A stretch of 64,000 nucleotides of DNA from Prosapia bicincta (lineage: Eukaryota; Arthropoda; Insecta; Hemiptera; Cercopidae), in the NCBI GenBank assembly GCA_036971475.1, contig JBAIZL010000005.1, forward strand, positions 251,715,823 through 251,779,822, given 5' to 3'. The notes beneath the pieces were generated by a model. The model was not told the origin of the DNA and searched no databases. It saw only the letters and a program-made list of their open reading frames with translations. This document shows, piece by piece, positions 37,221-49,865 of the stretch (position 1 is its first letter; each line of letters opens with the position of its first letter). The position numbers and the translations under genes were made by a program.

Positions 37221-38117
37221 GTCGATCCCGAATAAAAAGAGAAAATTCTGTATACTTTACTCTTACTAAACTTCTGTAAACGTCTGTGAGGACCAATACT
37301 ACCTGTTTAAATCTTCAACTCTTTTCCCAGATAATTCCACCCTAATCAGATTTAGTGTTACTGGCTTAACTGCGATCCTTCCACAGCCCATCCGGCAATA
37401 TGTTCGCCGCCCCGATTTATTTCGGGCTGTGCGTGTAACATGTTGCATAAATATTTGTTATTTTATTTAACGGCCCAGTTTAATAGAATTTTTCGTTTCT
37501 AAAAATGTAATTAAGACGATTTTTCCTAGTAAAAAGAATGCAATGATAAACCGTAAACCAATAAAAGGCTTTGTATTAAGGTTTAAGGGTGGGGAGTTCA
37601 GTAACCACGCTCTATTACCGTGAGAAACTGTTCTATCTTTCACCAGCCACGAAAAAAGGAAGATCGACATGAGGCAATCGTCATCATTTTTGTGTTCAAC
37701 TTTTAATAATTTACATTTAAAAATTCAACTATGCCATAAGAGTAAACCTAAGTAAAGTTTTAATGTGCTGTCAAAGCCAAGTAAGCTCAAGTGATTATCA
37801 AGTTATGTTTTAAATTTAATTTCTTGATATTTTTCGATAGAATCAAATCAGTAAATATTCAAATCGAGTGTGCATTGGCCTAGCGTTGTCTAACCATTTC
37901 TAAAAAACGTGAGCTTTTTGTATTTTAATTTAATGTTGTCAGACCTGTAATAACCCAAATTTTTTATAGTATAATATTTTTTAATATTTTTAAAATTAGA
38001 TCTTTTTTTGAAAATACAATCAAGAACTTTAATGTAGCCTGTCTTCTTTATAACGATTTGAATAGTCAGCCATTCCGCTTAAGTTAAATCCTAAGATACA
38101 ATAGGTAAGAAAAACAA

Positions 38118-38529
38118 TTACCTGTAAGCCTTCTCAAGGCATATAGAATAACTAGGGGCTTGTAGGGGCAAAAAAAAAGTTGTATTTTTTGTGAATGATT
38201 TTTTAATTTGATTTTTTTTACCAATTATATTTTTAATATGTATCTTTTTTCCATCTTCCGATTTTACTCGACTAAGTGCAACATAAAGTGTAAAACACAT
38301 GGTCGATTGAAGCCTGAGTTATAGCTATTGAAAATATATATCCTAAAGGAATTTTGATCCTTTTCATTTGAAATGGCATGTTATTATCTGTTGATATTAA
38401 TTTAATTATTAGTGAAAATATGATTTTTCCTTTTCCAGAACCAGTGATTATTTTTAATTTAATACAATTATCAAACATATCTAGTACGATAAGACGTACT
38501 ACTTTAACTAAACCTGATCCAAAGTCCAT
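38118..38529 (-). pseudogene. Helitron helicase C-terminal fragment
   Basis: Two overlapping minus-strand frames, 38529-38272 and 38300-38118, fit the C-terminal part of the Pif1-like helicase of Helitron transposons. Blocks in order: RLIVLDMFDNCIKLKIITGS-GKGK (nucleic-acid-binding beta region), STDNNMPFQMKRIKIPLGY (family: NN.PF..KR.QFPI), an IAITQAS remnant of the usual T.NKSQGQ motif, then LYVALSRVKSEDGKKI, the highly conserved last helicase motif. One frameshift near 38285-38300 separates them. The Rep nuclease and the rest of the helicase are not seen, so this is a dead fragment in an intron. Confidence 0.8.
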
Positions 38530-39629
38530 ATGTCTATTTCATCTTTAATACTGTTAAAATATTTGTACTCAGCTATTTTTAATATAATGTTTTTACAGCT
38601 GATTCTCAGCTGAAATATTTGAAAATAGTACTCAGCTGTTTTTCATTGCAATGTATTTCTTGTGAAAATTGTTGGTAACGTAAAGCTCCTCAAAACCCTA
38701 TAAATGTCGTAAATTGAGAAAAACTTATATTTCCCCCGCTCCTTCGTGTTAATACCTTTAATTTGAGCCATTTCCTAGCTCTGTATGACCTTCCAAGCTC
38801 CTACAATTTTTTTCTCAAAATTCGGCTTGCGAAATTATATATATGGATTTATATGTGAATAAAGGTAAAGTTTTTTTAAATAAAATAAAGCCCTAAAAAG
38901 TTATAAATAACTGAAGGTGGCGGTACTTGCCTATGATTACATGAGAGTTGTCAGCGATCAAATCAATAACTACGTTAACATAATCAACGCTTACAGATGG
39001 ATCACAAAATTAAAATTGTCAACTGAGAATCGTTGTTCGCTTTATGTTATTGGTGAGGATATGGTATATATAGAGCAGTAGATACAACTCCAAACGCGCT
39101 TACGGGGTATATGTAAGGGATGTTTGGTTCTTACTGCCTCAGCCCGAAATATTTCTTATGTTATTATCAACTAAGAATAAATTAGTTAGGAACCATCGGG
39201 CCTACAACACTTTTTCAAGTAATTATAATCTTAAATCTTTAGTTTTTAGTTGTTGAATTATTTTATAAAGTATTGACTTAAAACGAAAAATACCGATCAG
39301 AGAGAAAGAAAACTTATATTATACATTTTAAAACGTACAAATATAATTTACTTATGAATTTAATAGACTTGTGAACGGAGAAAAGTCAATCTGAACTCCT
39401 TCAAAAAACAATGAATCACTGTTGGAATTATGTTGGAACTATCCAAATAAAAAACATTAATTTCCAACAAAACTTTTAACTTTTGCTGTAAAATCAAATT
39501 AATTATTTTTACAGAGATATTACTATATCAAGAGCCCAGTGGTACAATATATCACAGTAAAAATATTGGAAACAACCTCAGTACAAAATTAATAAAAAAA
39601 AACTGATATTGCAAGTTACCTAAGATTAA

Positions 39630-39677
39630 ACCCTTATGTACATTTCGATGTCCACGTCATCATCATCATTAGAGGGT
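39630..39677 (-). ncRNA. Hammerhead-ribozyme-like motif, family 3
   Basis: Minus strand: stem I ACCCU, core CUAAUGA (one change from CUGANGA at the third position), extra U, stem II GAUG/CAUC, GAA, stem III AUGUACAU, A, then AGGGU pairing perfectly with ACCCU. The changed core G should abolish or weaken cleavage. It adjoins the inverted repeat at 39671-39768. Confidence 0.5.
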
Positions 39678-39768
39678 CTTATTACAAAATTACAATCTAG
39701 AAAACTATAAGGTCGGTCTAAATTGTAACTTATTGTTTTTTAGATTGTAGTTTTGTAATAAGACCCTC
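39671..39768. repeat. Inverted repeat, 32-34-bp arms
   Basis: GAGGGTCTTATTACAAAATT at 39673 is mirrored by AATAAGACCCTC at 39757. Arms 39671-39704 and 39737-39768 are separated by 32 bp. Beyond the right arm, sequence resembles a scrambled copy of the family 3 hammerhead region (CGAAACATGGCCATC), so the whole is probably a decayed opposed pair. Confidence 0.7.
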
Positions 39769-40461
39769 GAAACATGGCCATCAAAACACGCCTAAGAGTT
39801 TAATCTTAAAATGCCTCATTCCTTCTTTTCTGTTAGGAATATTTCTATATATTTGAGTACAGTTTTCTGCCTTTCCTAACGTTGCCATATTTACTTTTGT
39901 AGACGCGTTTCGGAGTGACACTATTTTCGAAACTCAAACTATACTCCATGTATTTTTCAATTAAGTCGTGCTATACATTCCGAATGCAAAACAATCATCT
40001 TCATAGGAGATTACTACAAGACTAATCCTTGTTGAAATATATATATATATATATATCAGCCAAAATTTAGTACGGAGGTTGTCAAAATAACCAGTGCATA
40101 ACATGGCAAAAGCGAGAAGTCTGAAAACCTGTACGGTCTGCAACTCAGAAATTAAAAAATCATTCAATTTTTAAGGAACAAAATTAAAGTCAATAAAAAT
40201 AAGTGCTGTTTTAACAAACATTTAAGTAGTTTCACAGTTGCATACTTTTTAAATTGTTTGTGTTAGTTTTTAGATAATTCAAAGAATTCCTACTAGAAAA
40301 TAATAAAAAATTAAAGTTTTTTTCTTTGAATAAAATTAAGACCAAGGTAACAAATGCCGTATGCCTCTTTCCGCTGGACAAAACTAAATAAAGAAATCAT
40401 AGTAGGCTATAGGGAATAGTTGGTCAATTATCATCCTGTTGTCTGTTCATTACACTTAAGC

Positions 40462-40475
40462 GTCACCATGGCAAC
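40462..40475. promoter_or_regulatory. X-box-like site near a splice acceptor
   Basis: GTCACCATGGCAAC, 27 bp before the exon at 40503, with an inverted CCAAT (GATTGG) between it and the acceptor. It may be coincidence. Unlike the others it is not in an evident repeat. Confidence 0.25.
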
Positions 40476-40502
40476 TTGTAACAGTGATGTGATTGGTTGC
40501 AG

Positions 40503-40640
40503 GTACCTATAGAAGAACTGGGGAATTTGTTACGATATAAGTGTATCCAGAATGCTCCTAATGTCCTAGCGTTGGTTTCCTTCTCCCACCGGATATCCAG
40601 TCTTGTCGCCACTCACATAGTCAATTGTGTTACTGTAAAG
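40503..40640 (+). CDS. RasGEF gene exon: APN.LAL region of the catalytic domain
   Basis: Starts and ends in phase 0 (46 codons; acceptor ttggttgcag, donor gttagt): VPIEELGNLLRYKCIQ, then NAPNVLALVSFSHRISSLVA, then THIVNCVTVK. It matches the conserved RasGEF stretch (consensus APN[IL]LA....FN.VS.WVATEIL). The usual N.V and W of that block are replaced by H.I and L, so the protein is divergent. Confidence 0.9.
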
Positions 40641-40799
40641 GTTAGTTATGAAGGAAATTGACTACTGTATTATATATATAGAATGTCATTCAATATTAGT
40701 CAAACGAAAAAAAATTATAGAAAAATAGAAGCGAATATTTGAATAGATTCAAAATATTTTAAAAATACTAGTGTCAAATATAATGGACTATGTGACAAC

Positions 40800-41425
40800 T
40801 CAACTGTCGCTCCTCAGGCCGACCTGTAGTGATGTATAAGTTGCGAGATATAGTAAGAGACATGCCCAACCTGTGTACAGTGTGATAACACAACTGTCGC
40901 TCCTCAGGCCGACCTGTAGTGATGTATAAGTCTCGAGATATAGCAAGAGACATGCCCAACCTGTGTACAGTGTGATAACACAACTGTAGCTCCTCAGGCC
41001 GACCTGTAGTGATGTATAAGTTGCGAGATATAGCAAGAGACATGCCCAACTTGTGTACAGTGTGATAACACAACTGTCGCTCCTCAGGCCGACCTGTAGT
41101 GATGTATAAGTCTCGAGATATAGCAAGAGACATGCCCAACCTGTGTACAGTGTGATAACACAACTGTAGCTCCTCAGGCCGACCTGTAGTGATGTATAAG
41201 TCTCGAGATATAGCAAGAGACATGCCCAACTTGTGTACAGTGTGATAACACAACTGTCGCTCCTCAGGCCGACCTGTAGTGATGTATAAGTCTCGAGATA
41301 TGGCAACAGACATGCCCAACCTGTGTACAGTGTGATAACACAACTGTAGCTCCTCAGGCCGACCTGTAGTGATGTATAAGTCTCGAGATACAGCAAGAGA
41401 CATGACCAACCTATGCACAAAGACC
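40800..41425 (+). repeat. 90-bp tandem repeat, 7 copies
   Basis: The block ACAACTGT(C/A)GCTCCTC starts at 40800, 40890, 40980, 41070, 41160, 41250 and 41340. Diagnostic bases (GTCGC versus GTAGC, CCTGTG versus CTTGTG) partly alternate, hinting at 180-bp dimers. Ninety is a multiple of three, which explains the 217- and 206-codon minus-strand frames; they are not genes. Confidence 0.95.
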
Positions 41426-41432
41426 AACTTAA

Positions 41433-43249
41433 ATGTTAGTGGGAGGGGTCACCGACTTGTTGGTCGAACCTCCCTGCCATAAGTATCGGAGGGATACTGT
41501 GGCTTGTTCTTCACTGTGCATAGATGTTAGAGAAGAGAAGACAGCGGCCTTGTTCTCCACTTGTCGGGGAACTCCCACCATGGGCCTATCAAGTCCTTTC
41601 GTTTATCTTGTAAATTATAAAGGAAATTATCTTTTACATGGCAATACCCCTACAACTGCTATGACCCTGCTCTCCCTCCTTAACTTCCATCTCAAGGCCA
41701 TTACCTTTCCCAGGAGCCTAGAGCCATATAATTCTAGGTTATTTTGTTGTTATTCTGCTACCACATTACTTCGCGTAAATAAAGAGAGAGAATCGCAGGC
41801 CCCGAAAATTTTCTAAATCAGACCACGACGAAGTTTAACACTAACCAGGACCGACCTTACCTTGTGCGAGGCTCAGTAAAATCTGTTGCTGTGGGCTCCT
41901 TAGTTTAGAACCCATCTCACCCATTATAACTCGGACTATGTGCCACATAAAAGTAGGAATAATCGTAGATAACAAGAGAAAACGTGTATACTAAACTATT
42001 AATTAAAATTAGACATTGTCAAATTTATAGTTCCGGGACACGCAATTTCTGTATTATATACATTTACAAATTACTGGACACCACATACACATTTACAAAA
42101 TTTGTCTTGAGGATTTAAATCACTTTATGGAAAACTTTATTTCCATGTTTTCCTAACGCTAACGTAATCAAACTATAAAAGTAAGTCCACGAAAAGACTT
42201 TCAACTTCCCCCCTGTTGTCTTACACAACCCAGTTATTTCGGGTGGGGGGGGCTAAGCTCCGGGCTTGATGAGACCACTTAGGTCGCTAACGCCTGTTTC
42301 GTCTCTAATTAGACGTTTTTAAAGGATTAGTTTAAATAATTTACAAATGAAATTTCCTATAAGTTATTCAGAAAAATGTGTTCCAATAAATTATACGATT
42401 TAGTATTTACTTTATATTAGTAGTGCCACAAATGTGTCATGTTTTTCAATTTACATATATTTCCAACTTGGAATTATATTTTTTCGTTTTAAAAAACCTA
42501 GTAATTCAAAACATTGGTAAAATTACAATGATTAATTTTAAAACAAAATATGATACATTTTTAATTTAAATGTTTAAGGTTATAATAATAAATAATTTAC
42601 TTTTTAATTTTTATACAATATAAAAGTAATAAAGTTAGTTAAAATATAAAGTATATTCTATGACAGTGCAATTATGAGGGAAATAATACTTTCGAAAACT
42701 TTAAGACTAAAATTAAATTTTAAAATTGTAATCTATAGTGGAGAAATGGTGTTAGTAAAGTAGGTGTAAACATATCTGAGTTGAACTGACATTCTTTCTA
42801 TTACGTTTTCTCAGGGAATAATATATACAAAGAACGGATCTTCTGGCCCGTGATTTGTTTCCCTCAGGACTGTTTGGAGGACGTTGTTATCCTTTAAACC
42901 TTTGTTCTGGGCCACTTCAAGACGCAAAAATACATTGATTTAAATAAGCTAGGTTCCAGTTGTTACAAGGCACTACCCCTGCACTTTTTTGTCCTGCTGA
43001 ACGCATAAATTTACTTGAATGTTTCTTTGGACAAGGTTACTTGATTACAAGTCTCAAGTGAAATAATATCATCCAAACATGCTCATATTAATGCTATTGA
43101 GAAAAAGGAATCTAATCTAATACGGTCACCTCCAAGGAGTAGTTATAATCCACCAAATGATATACGAATCTGTATGCTTATACCATAAAAAGAAATAACA
43201 AAGTAAATTCCTACTGAGGTTTACAAAGAAAAATTGTATTTTACTTACC
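41433..43249. other. Intron, no recognised feature
   Basis: A 127-codon plus-strand frame (41433-41816) is slightly GC-richer than its surroundings but resembles no family and lacks splice-compatible ends. The rest is AT-rich. Confidence 0.4.
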
Positions 43250-43560
43250 CTAGAGTTTAACGTTGTAAAATGGAGGTTTCGACGACAACGAATAGATCGC
43301 CTTGGAAATTTGGCTAGAAATTTGACATGAAGATTCTCAGTTCAAATCCGGCTAAACCCCACAAATTTTAGAACCTAATTATTGAATAAATATTTGAAAA
43401 AACTGTATTAACATCAATTGTCATCCACTATAGATTTTAAAAAAATGTATTTTAACTTTATTGCATGAGTAAAAATGAATTTTATTAACGATTGGAAAAT
43501 TGTACAAGATATGTATGTATGAGGAGAGTGTGAGCTAATAGAAGAAATTTAATTAAGGAA
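43250..43560 (-). repeat. Dispersed ~300-bp repeat, possibly a SINE
   Basis: The reverse complement shares ordered blocks with 52580-52820: TTCTATTAGCTCACACTCTCC, CATATCTT, GTTAATRCAGTTTTT, CTGAGAATCTTCAT and AAACCTCCATT-TACAAC. A shorter piece is at 2283. On the plus strand AGTTCAAATCC (43340) fits an RNA polymerase III B box, but a convincing A box is not seen. Confidence 0.6.
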
Positions 43561-44288
43561 TAATAAATTAATGAGGATTTAATAAGGAAATTCAATCTCA
43601 ATAATAAGAACAAACATTTTTGTATTTAATTTCAATCGGAGATAGTGTAAATGTGATTATTTTAGAAAGTTTATTCTCAACACATGACAATATTCGTGAA
43701 TAATGTTTTGTTTACCCAGTAATTAACTAAATTTTTGCTTTGTAAAAAAAATATGGAAGTTAATTAAAGTATGGATTATCCATAAACCACTCTTTTTAAA
43801 GCAAAGCATCGCGACTAATGTGAACTATTCAGGAGAGTTAGACTGTTGACAGTTACAGAAATATAATTATAAATAAAGAAGAATAATTGCTGCATCTGAG
43901 TCTCAAAATAAAAGACCAAACACAGAGTTATTTATTAGGAAATACCTGTTACTTCAGCCGGAGTTAATATTGCCAATAATTGGTTCATTCTCGACAGACA
44001 GAAGCCGTGTCACCTGTGGTTGATGGCAACTTTATTGATTCATTAAGGCAGTAATTAATTTAATTGTTTATCAACTATACAAAGTCGATATAATAAAGCA
44101 ATAAACTTGACAGATGGAAAAAGATAAAACGTTGTTTCGTAGTAATAATGTAAACAAATCAATGATATTTAACATTACAGACAAATTTGGTGTCTGTTAA
44201 TAACTATTTAATATGATTAACAGTAGCATGAAATGGTGTGTGATCTGTCACTAGCCTTAAACACATTATATGCATTATACATATATAA

Positions 44289-44290
<2 letters not shown>

Positions 44291-44342
<52 letters not shown>
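44291..44342 (+). repeat. (GT)n microsatellite
   Basis: A pure 52-bp GT tract. Confidence 0.98.
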
Positions 44343-44345
<3 letters not shown>

Positions 44346-44514
44346 TGAGTGAAGGGCTCAATTATGTAAACATTTAAGGGCCGAATAATGGAAAATGATA
44401 AGTTAACAGTAACCATCCATATGAGAGCGTACATAATCCAGAATTAAACATTTACAATAAAATGTCCATTTAAGGGTCACTTAAATATTAGCAGTCCTTA
44501 GTAGAGGATGCAAG

Positions 44515-45215
44515 AGGTGAAATACAACCACAATAAAAACAAGGGAAACTGCACATTGAAGAATGCAACGTTAACAATACCAGTGAACAGTTGAGGGTGC
44601 CTAAAGCATAAGTATGAAGATAATGTAACAGTGCATGGTGAAGGATGCAGAAGAGAAACACGACGATAACAAAAGAGGAAAACGGCACAATGAAGAATGC
44701 AACGTTAACAATAACAGTGAACAGTTGAGGGTGCGTAAAGCATAAGCGTGAAGTTATTGTAAAAGTGAATGGTGTAGGATGCATGAAGAGAAACACGACG
44801 ATAACCAAAGAAGAAAACTGCACAATGAAGAATGCAACGTTAACAATAACAGTGAACAGTTGAGGATGCATAAACATTAAGTATGAAGTTAATATAACAG
44901 TGCATGGTGAAGGATGCATCAAGAGATATATAACGATAACAAAAGAGGAAAAATGCACAATGGAGAATGCAACGTTAACAATAACATTGAACAGTTGAGG
45001 GTGATTAGGCACAAGTATGAAGTTAATACAACAGTGCATGGTGAAGGATGCATGAAGAGATATACAACGATAACAAAAGAGAAAACTGAACAATGATGAA
45101 TGCAAAGTTAACAATAGCAGTGAACAGTTGAGGTTACGTAAATCATAATTATGAAGATAATATAACAGTGCATGGTGAAGGTTGCATGAAGAGATATACA
45201 ACGATAACAAAAACT
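44515..45215 (+). repeat. ~135-bp tandem repeat, about 5 copies
   Basis: The block CAGTGAACAGTTGAG occurs at 44581, 44715, 44850, 44985 (variant) and 45119. Other shared blocks are GCATGGTGAAGGATGCA and ACGATAACAAAAGAG. The unit is a multiple of three, so the 249-codon hydrophobic minus-strand frame follows from the repeat. Confidence 0.93.
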
Positions 45216-45239
45216 TTATATTGGAAATGTTAGTCAACG

Positions 45240-47930
45240 AAAATTACGAATATTACAACAATAAACAGTGAGTTTTGCATTAATAAAAATACATTACCTA
45301 TAACAGTGGATAGAATGCATAGTGAAAAATAAAACTGAATGAAAAACACAGCAATGGCTGCATCAGAATTAAAGACGAGTACAAAATAAGAGTACACTGG
45401 AAATTAGTTGCACAATAAAAGTAACCTTATAACTACAGAAATTTCCAAGTATTTTATGTTGACATTTAAATCACCGTATTATTGAAGAACTAGCTTTGTC
45501 TGACTGTCTGAGAACTCGGACGTTCCTACATTTGTGAGAGTAGTTCGTTAAAATTTAAACTACATTCTGTTTTAGTAGCGCTAGATAAAAACGTTTCTAA
45601 AAGCCAGCTGCATATCATAAACCGACAGTCGAGTACCCAATGTGCTACTACGCTGTGAGGTGTAGTGCGGCACACGAAACCGTGCACTTAGACTTGCGTC
45701 TACTACCATTTCTGAAAACATGTGACATATTGAGAATGTTCAACAGCTTTTGCATCCGATATTTCCACAAATATTTCAAAAATGGCGGAACATAGTTTAT
45801 ATACTAATAGCCGTTTCACGCAAGTCAGTGTTTTGACAGTCCTTATCATGTTTGTAAAAAAGTATTTATACTCACTCTCTACCTCCCACCTCTCCTACAG
45901 TGACCTCTCAAGGCCAAGTGCACGGCTAAGTAGCACTATGCGCTGTTTATACCGAGAACTATGCTTCATTGGGGTTTTGGTCTTCAGGAGATCATGCTAT
46001 ATTCAACAACGTCGTCCTGTACTCAATGTGACTGAACATCTTTGACATTGAAATTTTAAATTTACAGCTAATAATTTTCTTCAAATCCTAAATGGAATGT
46101 CTTAACCTATACGTTATTTGGCATGTGAATGCACTCAGAAAAAAGCTAGGCCTTTTTGAAAGTCAACTGAAAATACTATTTGACGCTTTAAATAATTTAA
46201 AAGTTGACTGATGAAACAATTCTTTCCCTTCAATGTAAAAGAACCCTCCATAGGAATTTGAGAAAATCGTTTCGAGATTTCTATCATAGGACAAAGAATT
46301 TTCAGGTTCCTTTGACGCTCACATTGTGCAAAGTGATAGCCAACTTATTATTTTTCAACTTATTCCAGAAGACAATATGAAAGCATATAAAAAAGCAGGG
46401 TTAGAATGCTATAAAAAAGCAAATCTACCTACATTCTAAATGAAATTACCTGAAATTGCCATGAATTTAAAAAGCTATAAAATATCTTTTGTGTCAGTTT
46501 GGATCAACACATAAATGTGAGAAAAACCTTTCTAAGAGTAAAACGTTTTTTTATGTCTAAATTTAAAGTCACTCCTAAATATTTCAAATTTAAAACTCAA
46601 TCGAAAATCAGTGAGATTTATTTTTTAAGTGTAAACGAGGTACAAACATTTCATTAATTGTTTTTCCAAATTCTAATAATTTTACTGAAAAAAACTCATT
46701 TCAACTGGTAAATATTTTGTTGTGTGTTTAACTTATTTGTTACTTTCAAATTAATATTCCTTTTAACTCGAGTCGTAATTTTGGTTTGATTGTCTTCATT
46801 CTTTGTGACATCAATTAGTCATCATAAAATACCTGTATCTTTTGACGTACAAATGTCATGTTTATGTATTTATAACAAATGTTTCATCCTCAGAGTGTTT
46901 ATCAGTGATGCTTTGAGAATAGCTTTGAGAAAGTCAAACACCACCTTCAAAGATCGAAGTGTAGATACCTGAGTTTTCACATTTCTGTGTAGATCATGGT
47001 AACTACTTCACAAAAAACATATTTTATTACAAATAAATGCAACAGTCGTGAATATTGGAGTAATGTGTTTTCAATAATAATTTCATGTCATTTCTTAACC
47101 ATTTTAATTTATTAGAATATTAAATAAAATTGCATATCATTATTTTACTGTAAGTTTTTACTGTAAACAAATATATAAAGTATAATACCCCAAATACAGA
47201 TAACAAGATGTACATAAAGGTAGCTATTTAACCACTCGATATTAGTGGTCGATATGTATATTATTGTTTGTTGTTTAGTTTAGTAAACAAAAGTAAAAGA
47301 AAACTAAAATCATACAGCTTGCGCATGTAGCCATTGGCGAACTTTAATACAGATAAAACCCTCTAGTAGGGAAATCCTGTAATTCCGACAAGACACGGCC
47401 CATTTAGCCTTTAAAATATTTATGTAGTTGTCTCTCGTGGTACAAAATTACCTACCGTAAGAATAAAATAAAGCACAAACCCTTGGAGGGGGGTGTTTTT
47501 GGGCTCGTATAATAGTGTAAACGTTTTGTTATTAAAAACATTTTTTTCAAACAATTAAACTAAGAAAATATAATTTTTTGTTTATGATTAAATAACAATG
47601 CTCCGAGGTATTTGTTGATTTACGATATTATCACTATAAAAAACTTAAATCTGCTACACATAAATAATAATGCTTGTAAGCCATTTGCATTTTACAAAAT
47701 ATTAACAACCAGCCGAAATACTAAAAGATAATACATGTTTGTTATTAGGAAGAAAAGAGTGATTTAACTTTTCTGAGTTTGCTACAGACAAACCACATTT
47801 TCAATAGGCGCTAACACACGTCACTAGATACACCAAAGTCGCTATGAAAATTAGCGAAAAACACAAACTACAGACAGTTAAATTGTCGTGTTTAAACGCC
47901 GTTCTAAACATTAAGCATTATTTATTTTAT
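45240..47930. other. Intron, no recognised feature
   Basis: AT-rich with a modest GC rise at 45600-46040. Open frames of 60-87 codons show no family pattern or splice context. Confidence 0.45.
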
Positions 47931-47949
47931 AACCCTGACCGTCTTAAGT

Positions 47950-48079
47950 ATTTCGAGGGGTTTACATAAGCTGTTTAGTTAATTTAGCAACTCAGCTAGT
48001 TACGTTAGTTGGCGTCGGTTTATAATTGTATTACCAGATTTAGCCGTTACCATGGCAACGCGCTGTGAGAAACGGGATA
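47950..48079 (-). repeat. Dispersed repeat with X-box-like palindrome, copy 3
   Basis: The reverse complement reads ATCCCGTTTCTCACAGCGC, then GTTGCCATGGTAAC (48046-48059), then ATTATAAACCGACGCCAACT and GCTGAGTTGCTAA. It matches copy 2 at 8482-8600 in the opposite orientation, and copy 1 at 7832 in its first half. Confidence 0.75.
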
Positions 48080-48446
48080 ATGCAATTAATCAATGCTGGA
48101 TTGTAAATAAAAAACCTGTAAATTAAATTAAATTTTGCAGAAAGGAAGTCTTTAAACACTTTTTTTTAAATCAAGACTTAGGATAATGTTTAGAGTGTTA
48201 AAATATTTTAGGAGTCGATTTGTCAATTCCTCTTGTGTCAAGTGTATCCAGTTGGAATAAGTGTTGCAAAAATTGTACTGGGTTTAGCATTACGTTTAGC
48301 ATTTAAAATTTAGAACTTTAATTTTAGTCATATTTTTTTAATGTAGTGCGGTGTTTGGCTGAGTGCAACGCGTTTGTAAACTCAGTTGGAACTCAGTAGC
48401 GAGCAATAAACAGGGACTGTTGCTAAAACGTTCGTCTTGTTTCTAG

Positions 48447-48617
48447 ATTAGAGCCCGCATTATAATCAAATTCATTAAAATGGCCTCATACTGTGACGTT
48501 CTGAGGAATATGCAAGCGGCTAAGAACATTATGTGTGGATTACAATGTCCAGCGGTGTACAGGCTACATGAAACTTGGAGCTATGTTAGGAAACATTACT
48601 ACACAAAATACTGGCAA
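48447..48617 (+). CDS. RasGEF gene exon: KFI..A / SGL..P helices
   Basis: Acceptor gttcgtcttgtttctag, donor CAA|gtaaaa, phase 0 to 0, 57 codons: IRARIIIKFIKMASYCDVLR, then NMQAAKNIMCGLQCPAVYRL, then HETWSYVRKHYYTKYWQ. It is an excellent match to the RasGEF block R...I.KFI.IA..C..L.NFNS..AI.SGL...P..RL..TW. This region includes the helical hairpin that opens the nucleotide site in Sos-type GEFs (family knowledge). The usual NFNS is NMQA here and SGLN is CGLQ, again showing divergence. Confidence 0.92.
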
Positions 48618-48959
48618 GTAAAAATAATTGCACTTATACTATAAGTTTATTTAGTTTCGCTTGACGAAATGAGATTATCCTACAGCAAAGTTGCTCAAAC
48701 GTTCAGACTATATTGGCCCACTTTGATCACCGGTGTGAGGATACGCCTCAGCCTCCTAACGCCATGTACGTATTACAATCAATTTTAACTGAGCTGTTCG
48801 GTGAAGATTAGCTGAAACTGGTTATTACAATAATTTTCAGATATTATAAGCTACAGATTATTTTATTATGCCTACAGATTGCTTTGTTCTGAAAATGTAC
48901 TATTAGTATTTCTCTTCTTTTATTTAAAAATAAAATATCATAGAAATAATTACAAAAAA

Positions 48960-49865
48960 ACATTTGAAGTAGTCGACGACATGAATTATGTATGCAATAT
49001 TTCTCACTTACACGAAATTAATAGCCTTGTTGCCCTTGACAAATTTTTAGATTTTTTGTTGTAACTGTAACAAATCCCGGTACTTAAGTATTATAAGGAG
49101 AGGGATTTTTCTTACCGGGCTCCAAAAGTTACTGCATAAAACATATCCTAAGGCCATATGGAGGGCAAATTTTTATTTTTTACACTAAAGGTTATTTTTT
49201 ATCAAATTAAAGTTGGGGGGAAAAATTCAGTGCAAAGTGGTAATACCTACGTTGCGCCGTACTAGGTATATGTAAACATATCTATTAAGTCTCCAGTCAG
49301 GATAGATTTGGTTGTAATTTTATACATTACTATATACTTATATTAAAATATACTATAAAGTGTCCAGGATAGATTTGGTTCTAATTTTATACCACATTAA
49401 ATATTTACACGTCTACTTCCGCGGTTCAATACTTTTTGCCAGGTGACGTCTCGTGATCTCTATTCTAGCCTTCCATGAGTATATTTGTTAGGTTAAGTGT
49501 ATAAAATTACAACCAATTCCATCCTGACTGGATACTTCATTTGCTAATTTCAATATAGGTATATAAAATTAACCTTCCGTGGCAATAACAACAATAACAA
49601 TTTTCAATAAAGCTTCAGGATATGTTTTAGATTCATTTTATATGCATTGCATAGAAGATGGGCAATGCGCTTATTCACCACATTTAAATAACATATATAT
49701 ATGTACAATAGTGGCCAAAAAATGTACAATGTATAATACGCAAGTACCAAAAAACATTTGAAGTAATCTCAGGATGAGTTATGCATTCAATATCAGTCAC
49801 TTTCACAAAATTAATGGCCTTGTTTGTCGTTGACAGATTTTTTGTTATAACTGTAACAAAATACA
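48960..49865 (+). repeat. Direct ~115-bp repeats (48960-49080, 49753-49865) flanking an inverted repeat
   Basis: Both copies begin AACATTTGAAGTA and share GAATTATG/GAGTTATG, AATATT/AATATC, ACTT-CAC-AAATTAAT-GCC-TTGTT and TTTTTTGTT-TAACTGTAAC. Between them is an inverted repeat with arms about 49288-49326 and 49498-49536 (CCAGTCAGGATAGATTTGG against AATTCCATCCTGACTGG) plus an extra direct half-copy at about 49360. It could be a foldback element with a duplicated flank. Confidence 0.65.

Noticed and set aside
40774..41427. 217- and 206-codon minus-strand frames
   Set aside because: They are translations of the 90-bp tandem repeat; the unit is a multiple of three, so stops are absent in two frames at once.
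41433..41816. 127-codon plus-strand frame as a gene
   Set aside because: No recognisable motif, no supporting splice or poly(A) context, and it lies inside an intron of the RasGEF gene.
43300..43370. tRNA gene
   Set aside because: Only a B-box-like AGTTCAAATCC is present; acceptor and T stems do not pair.
44488..45237. 249-codon hydrophobic minus-strand frame
   Set aside because: It coincides with the 135-bp tandem repeat (a multiple of three) and has no domain pattern.
48691..48769. Possible extra RasGEF exon (open frame QSCSNVQTILAHFDHRCEDT, donor gtacgt)
   Set aside because: It ends in phase 2, which does not fit the phase-0 exon at 56354, leaves a very short intron after 48617, and adds no RasGEF similarity.
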